Shown: piece by piece, positions 1-10,563 of the stretch
How positions within the stretch are numbered: position 1 is the stretch's first letter
Layout of the letters: every line of letters starts with the position of its first letter
Source: Mycobacterium sp. OTB74
GTDB lineage: Bacteria > Actinomycetota > Actinomycetes > Mycobacteriales > Mycobacteriaceae
Reading direction: 5' to 3'
NCBI RefSeq assembly: GCF_029892685.1
Contig: NZ_JARXVD010000008.1
Location: 1 to 64,000 of the forward strand
DNA: 64,000 nucleotides
Made by a program: the position numbers and the translations under genes
Notes under the pieces: model-generated
Database searches by the model: none
Seen by the model: the letters and a program-made list of their open reading frames with translations, nothing else
Told to the model about the DNA's origin: nothing

Positions 1-737
1 AGCTGGAAGCAGCGGCGTTCGACGCCGCCTTGGCATCGCACCACGATGGGTTGATCGCCGACTGGAAACGCGACCACGACACCGAGGCGCACGCCGGCGA
101 GCAGGCGCCACCGTTCCCGGACACCGTCGATGCGTTCATGAGCCTGATCGAAGCCGGCTGGGACACCGACGTCGCACACCGGCCACACGGCCAGCACACC
201 ACCGTCGTGGTGCACCTCGACGTCGAACACGACACCGCCGCACTACACCTGGGCCCGCTGCTGACCGACGACGAACGCCGCCTGCTGCTGTGCGATGCCA
301 CCTGCGAACTCTGGCTGCAGCGCCACGGCCAACCCATCGGCGCCGGACGCACCACCCGCACCATCAGTCGCCGGATGCGCCGGGCACTCGAGCACCGCGA
401 CCGCTGCTGCGTCGTTCCCGGCTGCGGAGCCACCCGAGGATTGCACGCCCACCACATCCAACACTGGGAAGACGGCGGACCCACCGACCTTCACAACCTG
501 GTGCTGCTATGCCCGCACCATCACCGCTTGCATCACCACGGCGGCATCACCATCACCGGACCCGCCGACCGACTGATCGTCACCGACAGCACGGGAAAAC
601 CACTAAGCGGCGGATCGCTGGCCCGCCCACCAACCACACCACCACCCGCAGTCCCACCATGCCCCGGACCCACCGGCGAACGCGCGCAATGGTGGTGGTA
701 CCAACCCTTCCAACCACCCCCACCAGCACTCAACTAG
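1..737 (+). CDS. DUF222/13E12-family protein with HNH nuclease domain (3' part only)
   Basis: The reading frame is open from base 3 and continues off the left edge, so the N-terminal DUF222 part lies outside the window. What is visible is the C-terminal half, with a Cys-Cys...Cys cluster and a His-rich HNH nuclease core (AHHIQHWEDGG, then NLVLLCPHHH) around 420-540, followed by a Pro-rich tail. This matches the mycobacterial 13E12 repeat family, which is dispersed in many copies in these genomes and is thought to encode HNH endonuclease-like proteins. A TTG at 30 is the first internal start-like codon but is probably not the true start. The biological role is unknown. Confidence 0.85.
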   Translation, partial: LEAAAFDAALASHHDGLIADWKRDHDTEAHAGEQAPPFPDTVDAFMSLIEAGWDTDVAHRPHGQHTTVVVHLDVEHDTAALHLGPLLTDDERRLLLCDATCELWLQRHGQPIGAGRTTRTISRRMRRALEHRDRCCVVPGCGATRGLHAHHIQHWEDGGPTDLHNLVLLCPHHHRLHHHGGITITGPADRLIVTDSTGKPLSGGSLARPPTTPPPAVPPCPGPTGERAQWWWYQPFQPPPPALN

Positions 738-944
738 GTCGTGCCTGCCGAATTGCGGGCTGAAACGTCGGGCGGAGCCACTGGAGTGGGCCCGATCGGT
801 GATCACTGCATCGAGCCGTGTCCCAGCACGCCCACGCCGACGCGCGTTGGAGGGCCGCAGACCCGAAATCTATTCCCGCTGAGGATCATTCAATAACCGA
901 AACCGACATGCCGCACTCGCCTCAATAGCTCACGCGCAAGCTGG

Positions 945-1409
945 TCACCACCGACGTACGTAACTGCAGAATCGGTACCGCAGCCCCGTCTTGCTGGTCT
1001 GCCACTCCCCTGTCGAGCGGGCCCAGGAGTCGTCGAGCACTGGGGCGAAGGCGTCACCGTCGGGGACGTCCAGGTCGATCTCGGTGACCTCACACTGCGT
1101 CGCCGACGGCAAAGCCATCGCGTAGAGCTGCGCCCCACCGATCACCCAACCGTCGACCTCGGCGGGCAGCACGGTGACCACCTCGGCGCCCTCCGCGAGG
1201 TACCCAGCATCGCGACTGACCACCACGTTGCGCCGTCCCGGCAGCGGCCGGAACCGCTCGGGCAGCGACTCCCAGGTCAGCCGGCCCATCACCACGGTCT
1301 GTCCCAGCGTCAGCTCTTTGAAATGCGCCATGTCCTCCGGCAGCTGCCACGGGATGTCGTTGCCCCGACCGATGACACGGGAGTTCGCCTGCGCCCAGAT
1401 CAACTTCAC
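945..1409 (-). CDS. dfrA: dihydrofolate reductase
   Basis: Reduces dihydrofolate to tetrahydrofolate with NADPH, recycling the folate oxidised by ThyA; target of trimethoprim. The protein is 154 aa, close to the usual 155-160 for mycobacterial DfrA. It starts VKLIWAQ and carries the conserved IPWQLPED active-site segment, the NADPH-binding [10 protein letters not shown] and GRRNVVVSR segments, and [10 protein letters not shown]. The GTG at 1409 was chosen because it aligns with known DfrA N-termini; the frame is open further upstream but only into thyA antisense-like sequence. It lies 37 bp downstream of thyA on the same strand, the classic thyA-dfrA operon. Confidence 0.96.
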   Translation of the reverse strand: MKLIWAQANSRVIGRGNDIPWQLPEDMAHFKELTLGQTVVMGRLTWESLPERFRPLPGRRNVVVSRDAGYLAEGAEVVTVLPAEVDGWVIGGAQLYAMALPSATQCEVTEIDLDVPDGDAFAPVLDDSWARSTGEWQTSKTGLRYRFCSYVRRW

Positions 1410-1446
1410 GCGGCCGTACCGGATTGTTCGGCCCTGAAAGCAAGCC

Positions 1447-2259
1447 TCACACCGCCACCGACGCCTTGATGGCCGGATGAGGGTCGTAGTTGACGATCGC
1501 GATGTCCTCGTATTCGTAATCGAAGATCGAATCACGCGGCGCCAGAACAAGTTCCGGGTACGGGCGGGCCTCCCGGGACAGCTGCAGCTGCACCTGCTCG
1601 ACGTGGTTGTCATAGATGTGGCAGTCACCACCGGTCCAGACGAAATCCCCCACCCCAAGTCCGGCCTGAGCGGCCATCATGTGGGTCAGCAGCGCGTACG
1701 AGGCGATGTTGAACGGCACACCGAGGAACAGGTCGGCGCTGCGCTGGTACAGCTGGCAGCTCAGCTTGCCGTCGGCGACGTAGAACTGGAACAACGCGTG
1801 GCAGGGCGGCAGCGCCATCTGGGCGATCTCGCCGACGTTCCAGGCCGAGACGATGTTGCGCCGCGAATCCGGGTTGGTCCGAAGCATCTGCAGCGCCGCG
1901 CTGATCTGGTCGATGTGTTCACCCGACGGGGTCGGCCAGGAGCGCCACTGCACGCCATACACCGGACCGAGTTCGCCTGTCTCCGAAGCCCATTCGTCCC
2001 AGATGGTGACGCCATGCTCCTGCAGCCACCGCACGTTCGAGTCACCCCGCAGGAACCACAGCAGCTCGTAGACGACCGACTTGGTGTGCACCTTCTTGGT
2101 GGTGAGCAGCGGGAACCCGGCGTTCAGGTCATAGCGCAGCTGATGGCCGAACAAACTCCGGGTGCCGGTGCCAGTTCGGTCGGATTTTGGCGTGCCCTGC
2201 TCCAACACCAGGCGCAGCAGGTCTTCATATGGTGTCGGTACGGGTGTCGGCACAGCCAC
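1447..2259 (-). CDS. thyA: thymidylate synthase (ThyA type)
   Basis: Converts dUMP to dTMP using methylene-tetrahydrofolate and releases dihydrofolate, which the neighbouring DfrA reduces. The 270-aa protein has the full family layout: substrate phosphate arginine region ([13 protein letters not shown]), LLWFLRGD, and the nucleophile Cys153 in the motif [14 protein letters not shown], followed by CQLYQRSAD and the C-terminal [10 protein letters not shown]. The length is normal. It is first in the thyA-dfrA pair and divergent from the dienelactone hydrolase gene, with about 70 bp between them. Confidence 0.98.
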   Translation of the reverse strand: MAVPTPVPTPYEDLLRLVLEQGTPKSDRTGTGTRSLFGHQLRYDLNAGFPLLTTKKVHTKSVVYELLWFLRGDSNVRWLQEHGVTIWDEWASETGELGPVYGVQWRSWPTPSGEHIDQISAALQMLRTNPDSRRNIVSAWNVGEIAQMALPPCHALFQFYVADGKLSCQLYQRSADLFLGVPFNIASYALLTHMMAAQAGLGVGDFVWTGGDCHIYDNHVEQVQLQLSREARPYPELVLAPRDSIFDYEYEDIAIVNYDPHPAIKASVAV

Positions 2260-2331
2260 ACTGCCAGCTTACGTGTGGAGGCATGGAGTAGAACGTAAAG
2301 GGCGAGCGACGCGACGGGAGAAAGAGAAGCC

Positions 2332-3072
2332 GTGCCAGTAACCAAAGAGACCATTACCACCAAAGACGGCAGCTGCGCAGCCACCGTCGCGACCCCTGAC
2401 GGCCAAGGACGATGGCCGGCCGTCGTGATGTACCCCGACGCCGGCGGACCGCGCCAGGCGTTCGACGACATGGCGGCCCGGTTGGCCGGGCTGGGTTACG
2501 TCGTACTGGTTCCGGACATCTACTACCGCAACGCCGGCTGGGCCCCTTTCGACATGGCGACCGCCTTCACCAATGACGCCGAACGGGCCCGGCTGTTCGG
2601 GATGATGCAGAAGATCAGCCCCGACGTGATGGTTGCTGACGCGAACGCCTTCTTCGACTATCTGGCCGCCCGCCCGGACGTCAAGGGCGACAAGTTCGGC
2701 ACCACCGGCTATTGCATGGGCGGGCGCACCTCGATCGTGCTGGCCGGCAGCGTGCCTGAGCGCATCGGCGCGGCGATGTCCTTCCACGGCGGCGGCTTGG
2801 TCACCGACGATGACACCAGCCCGCACCTGAAGGCCGACAAGATGACCGCGGTGGTCTACGTCGGCGCCGCCGAGAACGACCGGTCGTTCACCGCCGAGCA
2901 GGGCGAAATCCTGGACAAGGCGCTGACCGACGCCGGGGTCGAGCACACCGTGGAGTTCTATGCCGGTGCACACGGATTTGCGGTGCCCGACCACGTCGGC
3001 GTCTACGACGAAGCGGCCGATGCCCGGCACTGGGAGGCCATGGAGCGAGTCTTCGGCGCCGCCCTGAAGTAA
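2332..3072 (+). CDS. dienelactone hydrolase family protein
   Basis: Alpha/beta hydrolase of the dienelactone hydrolase type, 246 aa, cytosolic. The nucleophile is a cysteine (Cys128 in GTTGYCMGGRTS), as in true DLH enzymes, with a likely acid in GAAENDRSF and the catalytic His in GAHGFAV. The start is GTG 2332, preceded by a purine-rich ribosome site (GGGAGAAAGAGAAG). The natural substrate cannot be told from the sequence; many mycobacterial members are annotated only as hydrolases. The same position beside thyA is occupied by a DLH gene in M. tuberculosis. Confidence 0.9.
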   Translation: MPVTKETITTKDGSCAATVATPDGQGRWPAVVMYPDAGGPRQAFDDMAARLAGLGYVVLVPDIYYRNAGWAPFDMATAFTNDAERARLFGMMQKISPDVMVADANAFFDYLAARPDVKGDKFGTTGYCMGGRTSIVLAGSVPERIGAAMSFHGGGLVTDDDTSPHLKADKMTAVVYVGAAENDRSFTAEQGEILDKALTDAGVEHTVEFYAGAHGFAVPDHVGVYDEAADARHWEAMERVFGAALK

Positions 3073-3118
3073 CCCCCGGGTGCGGGCGCACCACCCGCTG
3101 TGCGGGACCATTGACAGC

Positions 3119-4036
3119 GTGTACGACCAGACCAGCAGCTACGAACCCGACGCCAACGAACACGGATCCCGGCTGGACCCGGTACTGGCGCGCAGCTGGC
3201 TGCTGGTCAACGGGGCGCAGTACGACCGTTTCGCACCCGCCACCCGGTCCAGCGCTGACATCGTCATCCTGGACATCGAGGACGCCGTCGCCCCCAAGGA
3301 CAAGGAAGCCGCCCGAGCCAGCGTGGTCCGCTGGCTGGGCGACGGCAACAGCGACTGGGTCCGGATCAACGGCTTCGGCACCCCGTGGTGGGCCGACGAT
3401 CTCGAGATGCTGGCCCAGACCTCGGCCGGCGGCATCATGCTCGCGATGGTCGAGTCCGTCGACCACGTCACCGAGACCGCCAAGAGGCTGCCGGACGTGC
3501 CGATCGTCGCCCTGGTCGAGACTGCCCGCGGCCTGGAGCGCATCACCGAGATCGCGTCGGCCAAGGGCACGTTCCGGATGGCTTTCGGCATCGGAGATTT
3601 CCGGCGCGATACCGGGTTCGGGGACAACCCAGCCACCCTGGCCTACGCCCGGTCTCGCTTCACCATCGCCGCGAAGGCCGCGCACCTGCCCGGGGCCATC
3701 GACGGTCCCACCATCGGTTCCAGCGCGCGCAAGCTCAGCGAGGCCACCGCGGTGTCGATCGAGTTCGGCATGACCGGCAAGATTTGCCTGACGCCGGAAC
3801 AGTGCGCAACGGTCAACGAGGGCCTGTCGCCGTCACTGGACGAAATCGCTTGGGCGCAGGAGTTTTTCGCTGAGTTTCAGCGGGACGGCGGAGAGATCCG
3901 CAACGGCTCGGACCTGCCGCGCATCGCCCGGGCCAACAAGATTCTGGACCTGGCCAAGGCGTACGGCATTCATGCCTCAGAGTTCGGCGACGACCCCGAC
4001 CACGTGTCGGCGCCGTCGGACACCTACCACTACTGA
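3119..4036 (+). CDS. HpcH/HpaI aldolase/citrate lyase (CitE-like) family protein
   Basis: Probable Mg-dependent acyl-CoA C-C lyase or thioesterase of the CitE-like superfamily, 305 aa. Visible signatures are the N-terminal SWLLVNG segment, DIVILDIEDAVAPKDKEAAR (metal and acyl binding), VRINGFGTPWW, VALVETARGL and GFGDNP. No CitD or CitF partners are nearby, so it is unlikely to belong to a true citrate lyase complex; a stand-alone role in beta-hydroxyacyl-CoA turnover is more likely. GTG 3119 was chosen; an in-frame GTG at 3080 would add 13 unconserved residues. Its 3' end overlaps the convergent gene at 4030 by 7 bp. Confidence 0.85.
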   Translation: MYDQTSSYEPDANEHGSRLDPVLARSWLLVNGAQYDRFAPATRSSADIVILDIEDAVAPKDKEAARASVVRWLGDGNSDWVRINGFGTPWWADDLEMLAQTSAGGIMLAMVESVDHVTETAKRLPDVPIVALVETARGLERITEIASAKGTFRMAFGIGDFRRDTGFGDNPATLAYARSRFTIAAKAAHLPGAIDGPTIGSSARKLSEATAVSIEFGMTGKICLTPEQCATVNEGLSPSLDEIAWAQEFFAEFQRDGGEIRNGSDLPRIARANKILDLAKAYGIHASEFGDDPDHVSAPSDTYHY

Positions 4037-4515
4037 GTGTCGTCGGCGGTTTGCTTGGCCTTGCGCAGTCGCAACGGGATCATCGCCCGCCAGATGCCGC
4101 GCACCGCCAACAGCCCCGAGATGACCACCATCACGATCAGCAGGATGAACATCGGCAGCCAGTCGGCACGTGAATGCTTGACATTCCACCACACGACGGT
4201 GAACACGATCGCCAGAAAGAATAGGAAGATGTCACGCCAGCCGCCGCGCCCGTTGGCGGCGTAGTTGGCCGCAAAGGCCCGAAACTGCCGACCGCGGTCA
4301 ATGCCGGCGATCAGCTCGTCAATGCGCAGGTCGATCACCCGCTGCAGTTCCGCGCGGCGCTCGGTCTGCTCGGGCGGCAACCGGTCCAGCATGTCCATAT
4401 CAGCCTTTATCGCGGAACGCATGTCGCCGGGTCTGAGCCCGCCAGCGGCCACTCCCAATAATGCGCCGCCGGCGATCGGTGCAGCTCCCAACGCCAAACT
4501 GGCAAGTCCCGGCAT
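4030..4515 (-). CDS. conserved membrane protein of unknown function
   Basis: 161 aa. The N-terminus is Ala/Gly-rich and hydrophobic (GAAPIAGGALLGVAAGG). It is followed by a charged, probably helical segment (residues 33-85, MDMLDRLPPEQTERRAELQRVI) and two close transmembrane helices near residues 95-112 and 120-142. The C-terminus is basic (RLRKAKQ). No catalytic motif is visible. It is convergent with, and overlaps by 7 bp, the CitE-like gene. Confidence 0.75.
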   Translation of the reverse strand: MPGLASLALGAAPIAGGALLGVAAGGLRPGDMRSAIKADMDMLDRLPPEQTERRAELQRVIDLRIDELIAGIDRGRQFRAFAANYAANGRGGWRDIFLFFLAIVFTVVWWNVKHSRADWLPMFILLIVMVVISGLLAVRGIWRAMIPLRLRKAKQTADDTQ

Positions 4516-4640
4516 GTTTTCGCTCCTCCGTTATCTCCGTCATCGACGCGTCCGCCATCGACCCTAGCAAGGGGCACGGCCGTGAAATATCTCCGCGAAC
4601 GGATGCCCAACGTTCCAACACGGTCCCAGCAACGAACCCG

Positions 4641-5090
4641 TCAGCCCATCAGCGTCGCAGCGACGGTCGCGCCGAGATTCCAGCACGCCTCCAGCTCGGC
4701 CTTGCCCGGCTTGCCCGAAACCACAACGTAGTCAGCAGCTTTCACCCATCCCAACCCGGTGGTGATGGAAGTGACGGCCCGCTCGGCGCCTTCGGTGCCC
4801 TCGTTGCCGTGCAGCCACAGCCCGAAGGGGCGGCCGCGGGTGGCGTCCAAGCATGGGTAGTAGATCTGGTCGAAGGCATGTTTGAGCGCGCCCGAGATAT
4901 AGCCCAGGTTCGCCGGGCTACCCAGCAGATACCCGTCGGCCTCCAGGACGTCGGCGGCCGCCAGGGTCAGCGCCGGGCGGCGCAGCACCTCGACACCCTC
5001 GATCTCCGGGTCAGTGGCACCGGCCAGCACCGCCTCGAACATCTCCTGACAGTACGGGGACGGAGTGTGGTGCACGACAAGCAGTTTCAC
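4641..5090 (-). CDS. flavodoxin-like / NADPH-dependent FMN reductase family protein
   Basis: 149-aa flavodoxin-fold protein. KLLVVHHTPSPYCQEMFEAV forms the first strand and the FMN phosphate loop, GYLLGSPANLGYISGALKHAFDQ resembles the flavin isoalloxazine-binding loops, and GLWLHGNEGTEGAERAV follows. Probably a cytosolic FMN oxidoreductase; the partner is unknown. The GTG at 5090 overlaps the stop of the upstream membrane/TPR gene in a GTGA tetranucleotide (5087-5090), so the two are likely translationally coupled. Confidence 0.85.
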   Translation of the reverse strand: MKLLVVHHTPSPYCQEMFEAVLAGATDPEIEGVEVLRRPALTLAAADVLEADGYLLGSPANLGYISGALKHAFDQIYYPCLDATRGRPFGLWLHGNEGTEGAERAVTSITTGLGWVKAADYVVVSGKPGKAELEACWNLGATVAATLMG

Positions 5091-5566
5091 GCGCGCTCCC
5101 GGGACGAGCGCTCCAACTGCACGGCCTTGCGGATGGTCTCGCGGGCACGGCTCCGGTCCCCCGCGTAGTCGTAGGCGCGGGCCAGCCGGTACCAGCCCCG
5201 CCAATCGTCGGGGTTGGCTTCAACCTCGTCGCGCACGGTTTCGAACAGCGCGTCGGCAGCGTCGCGCTCGATGCGCCCCGACGGCCGCTTCGGCAGCTCG
5301 CTGACGTCGAGTTCGACACCTTCCTCGTGGGCCAGCCGGGCCAGCCGCTGGTGTGCGAAGCCGGCACGCAGCGTGGCGGCCATGGCCCACAGGCCGATCA
5401 AAGGCAACACGAAAATCCCGATACCGAGCCCGATCGCGGCAGGCTTCCCTGATTGCATCAGGATCACCCCGGAGCGGCCGAGCATCAAGAAATAGACCAC
5501 CAGCGCCACGCACAGGAACGCCACCACCAGCTGGATGCGCAGTACCTGCGAGCTCGATTTGGTCAT
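5087..5566 (-). CDS. membrane-anchored TPR-like protein of unknown function
   Basis: 159 aa with two transmembrane helices (about residues 10-30 and 42-65) and a cytosolic C-terminal part. That part contains a tetratricopeptide-like helical pair (DDWRGWYRLARAYDYAGDRSRARETIRKAV, about residues 119-149). It sits 10 bp downstream of dapB and overlaps the flavodoxin-like gene by 4 bp, so dapB, this gene and the flavodoxin gene probably form one transcript. A scaffold or assembly role is possible from the TPR, but no function is assigned. Confidence 0.8.
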   Translation of the reverse strand: MTKSSSQVLRIQLVVAFLCVALVVYFLMLGRSGVILMQSGKPAAIGLGIGIFVLPLIGLWAMAATLRAGFAHQRLARLAHEEGVELDVSELPKRPSGRIERDAADALFETVRDEVEANPDDWRGWYRLARAYDYAGDRSRARETIRKAVQLERSSRERA

Positions 5567-5576
5567 CGGGACGGTG

Positions 5577-7247
<1,671 letters not shown>

Positions 7248-7258
7248 CCCCCGGCGGT

Positions 7259-7783
7259 CTACAGCGGCGACGCGCCGCGCAGGTGCTCGAAGATCAGCGA
7301 AGTCTGGGTGCCGGCGACATCGGTGTCAGCGTTGAGGTTCTCCACCACGAAGGCACGCAGGTCGTCGGTGTCGCGCGCTGCGACATGCAGGATGAAGTCG
7401 TCGGCGCCGGCCAAGAAGTAGACGTCCATGACCTGCGGCAGTTTGCGGATGCCGGCGATGAAGTCTCGAATCCGGCCACGGGCCCCAGATTGCAGCGTTA
7501 CCGCGATCATGGCCTGCAACGACAGCCCGATGGCAGCCGGATCGATATCGGCGTGGAAACCCCGGATCACGCCAAGTTCCTGCAGTCGGCGCACGCGGCC
7601 GTGGCACGTGGATGGAGCGATCCCGACAGCCTCAGCCAGCGCATTGTTCGGCATCCGGGCGTCGGCATGCAGTGCGGTCAGAATGCGCCGATCGGTGACA
7701 TCGATCACAACCTGTTCCGCAGGCCGAATATCCTTCGAGCCGCTGGGGTGCGCTGGCGGTACAGTCGTTGATTCTTCGGACAT
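7259..7783 (-). CDS. aldR: Lrp/AsnC-family regulator, likely AldR
   Basis: 174-aa feast/famine regulator. A 28-residue flexible N-terminus is followed by an AsnC-type winged helix (DVTDRRILTALHADARMPNNALAEAVGIAPSTCHGRVRRLQ) and a RAM/AsnC ligand domain (VDVYFLAGADDFILHVA). It lies divergent from ald. This is the arrangement of M. tuberculosis Rv2779c/Rv2780, where AldR controls alanine dehydrogenase and binds amino acids. The shared intergenic region carries an imperfect palindrome (7797-7836) that could be its operator. Confidence 0.9.
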   Translation of the reverse strand: MSEESTTVPPAHPSGSKDIRPAEQVVIDVTDRRILTALHADARMPNNALAEAVGIAPSTCHGRVRRLQELGVIRGFHADIDPAAIGLSLQAMIAVTLQSGARGRIRDFIAGIRKLPQVMDVYFLAGADDFILHVAARDTDDLRAFVVENLNADTDVAGTQTSLIFEHLRGASPL

Positions 7784-7796
7784 ACCGTTATCTTAA

Positions 7797-7836
7797 CGAA
7801 TATTGATCAGTGTTATTGTGGTCATATCGATATTTG
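7797..7836. promoter_or_regulatory. candidate AldR operator in the aldR-ald intergenic region
   Basis: AT-rich 123-bp intergenic region. CGAATATTGAT (7797-7807) and ATCGATATTTG (7826-7836) form an imperfect inverted repeat, 9 of 11 positions complementary, with an 18-bp spacer. The position, right at the aldR start and about 70 bp ahead of ald, suits a site that controls both genes. The assignment to AldR is inference from context. Confidence 0.45.
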
Positions 7837-7906
7837 TTCACACTTGACGATATCGCGACACAGCGAAGTGCCTCGCGCCCCGATTCCCGACCCCAGGAGC
7901 ACCCCA

Positions 7907-9013
7907 ATGCGCGTCGGCATCCCCACCGAGATCAAAAACAACGAATACCGGGTGGCCATCACCCCGGCCGGCGTCGCCGAACTGACGCTGCGCGGACACG
8001 AGGTGCTGATTCAGGCCGGTGCGGGCGAGGGATCGGCAATCCACGACAACGACTTCAAGGCCGCCGGTGCGCAGATCGTCACCACCGCCGACCAGGTCTG
8101 GGCCGAATCCGAACTGCTGCTCAAGGTCAAGGAACCGATCGAGCCCGAGTACTCCCGGATGTGCAAGGGCCAGACCCTCTTCACCTACCTGCACCTGGCC
8201 GCCTCGCGCGCCTGCACTGACGCGCTGCTGGCCTCGGGTACCACCTCGATCGCCTACGAGACGGTGCAGACTGCCCACGGAGCCCTGCCGCTGCTGGCCC
8301 CGATGAGCGAGGTCGCCGGCCGCTTGTCCGCGCAGGTCGGCGCCTACCACCTGATGCGCAGCCACGGCGGCCGCGGCGTCCTCATGGGCGCCGTGCCCGG
8401 GGTGGCCCCCGCAGAGGTTGTGGTGATCGGTGGCGGCGTGGCCGGCTACAACGCCGCCCGCATCGCCAAGGGCATGGGTGCGCACGTCACCGTCTTCGAT
8501 CTGAACATCAACACGCTGCGCAAGATCGACAATGAGACCAATGGCAGCATCGAGACTAGGTACTCGTCGAGCCTGGAGCTTGAAGAGGCCGTCAAGAAGG
8601 CCGACCTGGTCGTCGGCGCAGTACTGATCCCGGGTGCCAAGGCACCCAAGCTGATCACCAATTCGACTGTGGCCCATATGAAGTCGGGCTCTGTCCTGGT
8701 CGACATCGCCATTGATCAGGGCGGTTGCTTCGAGGACTCGCGACCCACCACACACGACGACCCGACGTTCGCCGTCCATGACTCGGTGTTCTACTGCGTG
8801 GCCAACATGCCCGGGGCGGTGCCGCGGACGTCGACGTTCGCGCTGACCAACGCGACCATGCCGTACGTGCTCAAGCTGGCCGATCAGGGTTGGCAGGCCG
8901 CCTGCCGCGCCGACTCCGCGCTGGCCAAGGGCCTCTCGACGCACAACGGCGAACTGCTGAGCGAGCAGGTCGCCTCTGACCTCGGACTGCCGTTCGGTGC
9001 TGCGGTGCTGTAA
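7907..9013 (+). CDS. ald: alanine dehydrogenase
   Basis: NAD-dependent interconversion of alanine with pyruvate and ammonia; in mycobacteria it also serves glyoxylate reduction and redox balance in low oxygen. 368 aa. [16 protein letters not shown] is the family start signature, LLKVKEP holds the pyruvate-binding Lys, FTYLHLA contains the catalytic His, and [13 protein letters not shown] is the nucleotide-binding loop. ATG 7907 is preceded by CAGGAG. Probably controlled by the divergent AldR-like gene. Confidence 0.97.
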   Translation: MRVGIPTEIKNNEYRVAITPAGVAELTLRGHEVLIQAGAGEGSAIHDNDFKAAGAQIVTTADQVWAESELLLKVKEPIEPEYSRMCKGQTLFTYLHLAASRACTDALLASGTTSIAYETVQTAHGALPLLAPMSEVAGRLSAQVGAYHLMRSHGGRGVLMGAVPGVAPAEVVVIGGGVAGYNAARIAKGMGAHVTVFDLNINTLRKIDNETNGSIETRYSSSLELEEAVKKADLVVGAVLIPGAKAPKLITNSTVAHMKSGSVLVDIAIDQGGCFEDSRPTTHDDPTFAVHDSVFYCVANMPGAVPRTSTFALTNATMPYVLKLADQGWQAACRADSALAKGLSTHNGELLSEQVASDLGLPFGAAVL

Positions 9014-9088
9014 CGCCGCAGCCTTACAGGCCGGTGCGTCACGCGTCGGCCTGGCGATGACGTTTTCGCGGACCTCGACAATGCATTC

Positions 9089-9102
9089 TTGACATGTGTC
9101 AA
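9089..9102. promoter_or_regulatory. perfect palindrome TTGACA-TG-TGTCAA, candidate TetR-type operator
   Basis: TTGACATGTGTCAA has perfect 6-bp arms around a 2-bp centre and ends 7 bp before GTG 9110 and 13 bp before ATG 9116. It is too close to the start to act as a normal -35 box for this gene. Its form (TGACA..TGTCA) is common for TetR/AcrR-family operators in mycobacteria. The regulator is not identified; none is adjacent. Confidence 0.45.
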
Positions 9103-9109
9103 CTAAGGT

Positions 9110-9673
9110 GTGCGCATGCTGTTGCAGGAGATTTTGCCGACGCCGCCGTCCTCCACGGCCGAAGCGCTGGAGTTGTTCGACGCCGCCGATGCCGTCGAAC
9201 CCGACTTCATGATCGGCACCTGGCACGGCGCCGAACTGCCGACCGGACATCCGATGGACGGGCTGCTGGAAACCAGCGGATGGTGGGGCAAGCAGTTCAT
9301 CGACGCCGAGACCGTGCACCCACTTCTGTTCCCCGATGTCTCCGGGGAGGCGCTGTGGCCGCTCAATCCAGCTCTGGCGTTCGGCGGACTCGGGTTGGCC
9401 GCCAAGGTGCCGGTGCTGAGCAAGATGTCCCTGGCCGCGCCGATCGCCGCGTTGCGCCCGGTGCTGCGGGCCCACTCGGCCAAGGCCCGGCTGCGCACTA
9501 CGCGGTATCGCGGAATCGACACCGCGACAATGATTTACGACCAATTGCCGATCAACGACGTGTTCCGCAAACTGAGCGATGATGCAGTGCTTGGCGCCAT
9601 GGACTTCCGCGGGTCGCGCCGGCCGTACTTCTTCGTGCTGCGTCGCGACAACTCTCTGCGACTGTCGCGCTGA
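9110..9673 (+). CDS. GXWXG / DUF4334 domain protein
   Basis: 187 aa (185 if ATG 9116 is used). The N-terminal GXWXG motif is MIGTWHGAELPTGHPMDGLL. The C-terminal DUF4334 part (DTATMIYDQLPINDVFRKL...VLGAMDFRG) is typical, ending in a PYFFVLRRD strand. The pairing suggests a lipocalin-like or small-ligand-binding fold; no enzyme activity is established. The palindrome just upstream suggests repressor control. Confidence 0.8.
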   Translation: MRMLLQEILPTPPSSTAEALELFDAADAVEPDFMIGTWHGAELPTGHPMDGLLETSGWWGKQFIDAETVHPLLFPDVSGEALWPLNPALAFGGLGLAAKVPVLSKMSLAAPIAALRPVLRAHSAKARLRTTRYRGIDTATMIYDQLPINDVFRKLSDDAVLGAMDFRGSRRPYFFVLRRDNSLRLSR

Positions 9674-9677
9674 TCAG

Positions 9678-10559
9678 CTAGAGCGACCGCAGCGCCAGCG
9701 CCGCGAGCTGCCCGACCAACGGACGCAGACTCGCCGCGTCGGCGTCGTCAGCCCGGGACCGCGTCATGACCGCCAACAGAACCCGCCGCCCGCCCGGGCC
9801 GAAAACCACTCCGACGTCGTTGGTGCTGCCGTAGTCACCGCTGCCGGTCTTGTCCGCACTGGTCCAGCCCTGCGGAAGACCTGCACGCATGCTCGATGTC
9901 TGGTTAGCCCGCATCCAGTCGAGCAGCAGTGCCCGTCGCGCCGTACTCAACGCCGCCCCGTCCAGCAGAGCGCGAAACCCGGCAGCCAGCGCTGCCGGGC
10001 TGCTGGTGTCCCGCGGATCACCTGGCACCGCCGAGTTCAACTCGGTCTCCCACCGATCCAGTCGGCTCTGGTCGTCGCCGATGCTGCGGGCGAAGGCGGT
10101 GATCTCCGACGGTCCACCGATGGTCGTCAAAAGCAGGTTGCCGGCGGTGTTGTCGCTGCGCTGCAAGGCGGCCTCGCACATTTCGTGCAGGGTCATCGCG
10201 GTACCGGCCCGCGGGCCCGTGACCGGTGAATTGGCCACCACACCCGCAGGATCGACGACCACGCTGTGGTCCAGGGACAGTTGGCCGTGATCGACCAGTT
10301 GCAGCACCCGGCCCGCCGCGTAGACCTTGAACGTCGAGCACACCGCAAACCGCTCGTCGGCACGATTGGCAACCGACCGGCCGGACACCAGATCGGTAGC
10401 CACCAGACCGATCAGCGCGTTGTTGTCGTTCTCCAGATTCGAAATCTGTTCCACGAGAGACGATTCCGGATCAGCGGAGGCCCTGCCTGGGCGCAGCGCG
10501 GTGACGGACGCAACAGCCAGAGCGGTTCCACCGGTGAGCATCCGGCGTCGGCTGATCAC
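9678..10559 (-). CDS. bla: class A beta-lactamase with Tat signal
   Basis: Hydrolyses beta-lactams outside the cytoplasm. 293 aa from GTG 10559. The N-terminus [19 protein letters not shown] is a twin-arginine signal with probable cleavage after ASA (about residue 29). All class A motifs are present: S75-T-F-K78 (SxxK), S135-D-N137, E171-T-E-L-N175 (ExxLN) and K237-T-G239. No lipobox is seen. It resembles BlaS of M. smegmatis, also encoded next to ald. It starts 4 bp after the stop of the M16 peptidase gene, so it may be co-transcribed with it. Confidence 0.94.
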   Translation of the reverse strand: MISRRRMLTGGTALAVASVTALRPGRASADPESSLVEQISNLENDNNALIGLVATDLVSGRSVANRADERFAVCSTFKVYAAGRVLQLVDHGQLSLDHSVVVDPAGVVANSPVTGPRAGTAMTLHEMCEAALQRSDNTAGNLLLTTIGGPSEITAFARSIGDDQSRLDRWETELNSAVPGDPRDTSSPAALAAGFRALLDGAALSTARRALLLDWMRANQTSSMRAGLPQGWTSADKTGSGDYGSTNDVGVVFGPGGRRVLLAVMTRSRADDADAASLRPLVGQLAALALRSL

Positions 10560-10563
10560 GAAC

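Noticed and set aside
1..737. Complete mobile element around the DUF222/HNH gene
   Set aside because: Only the 3' part of the gene is in the window; no terminal repeats or transposase are visible.
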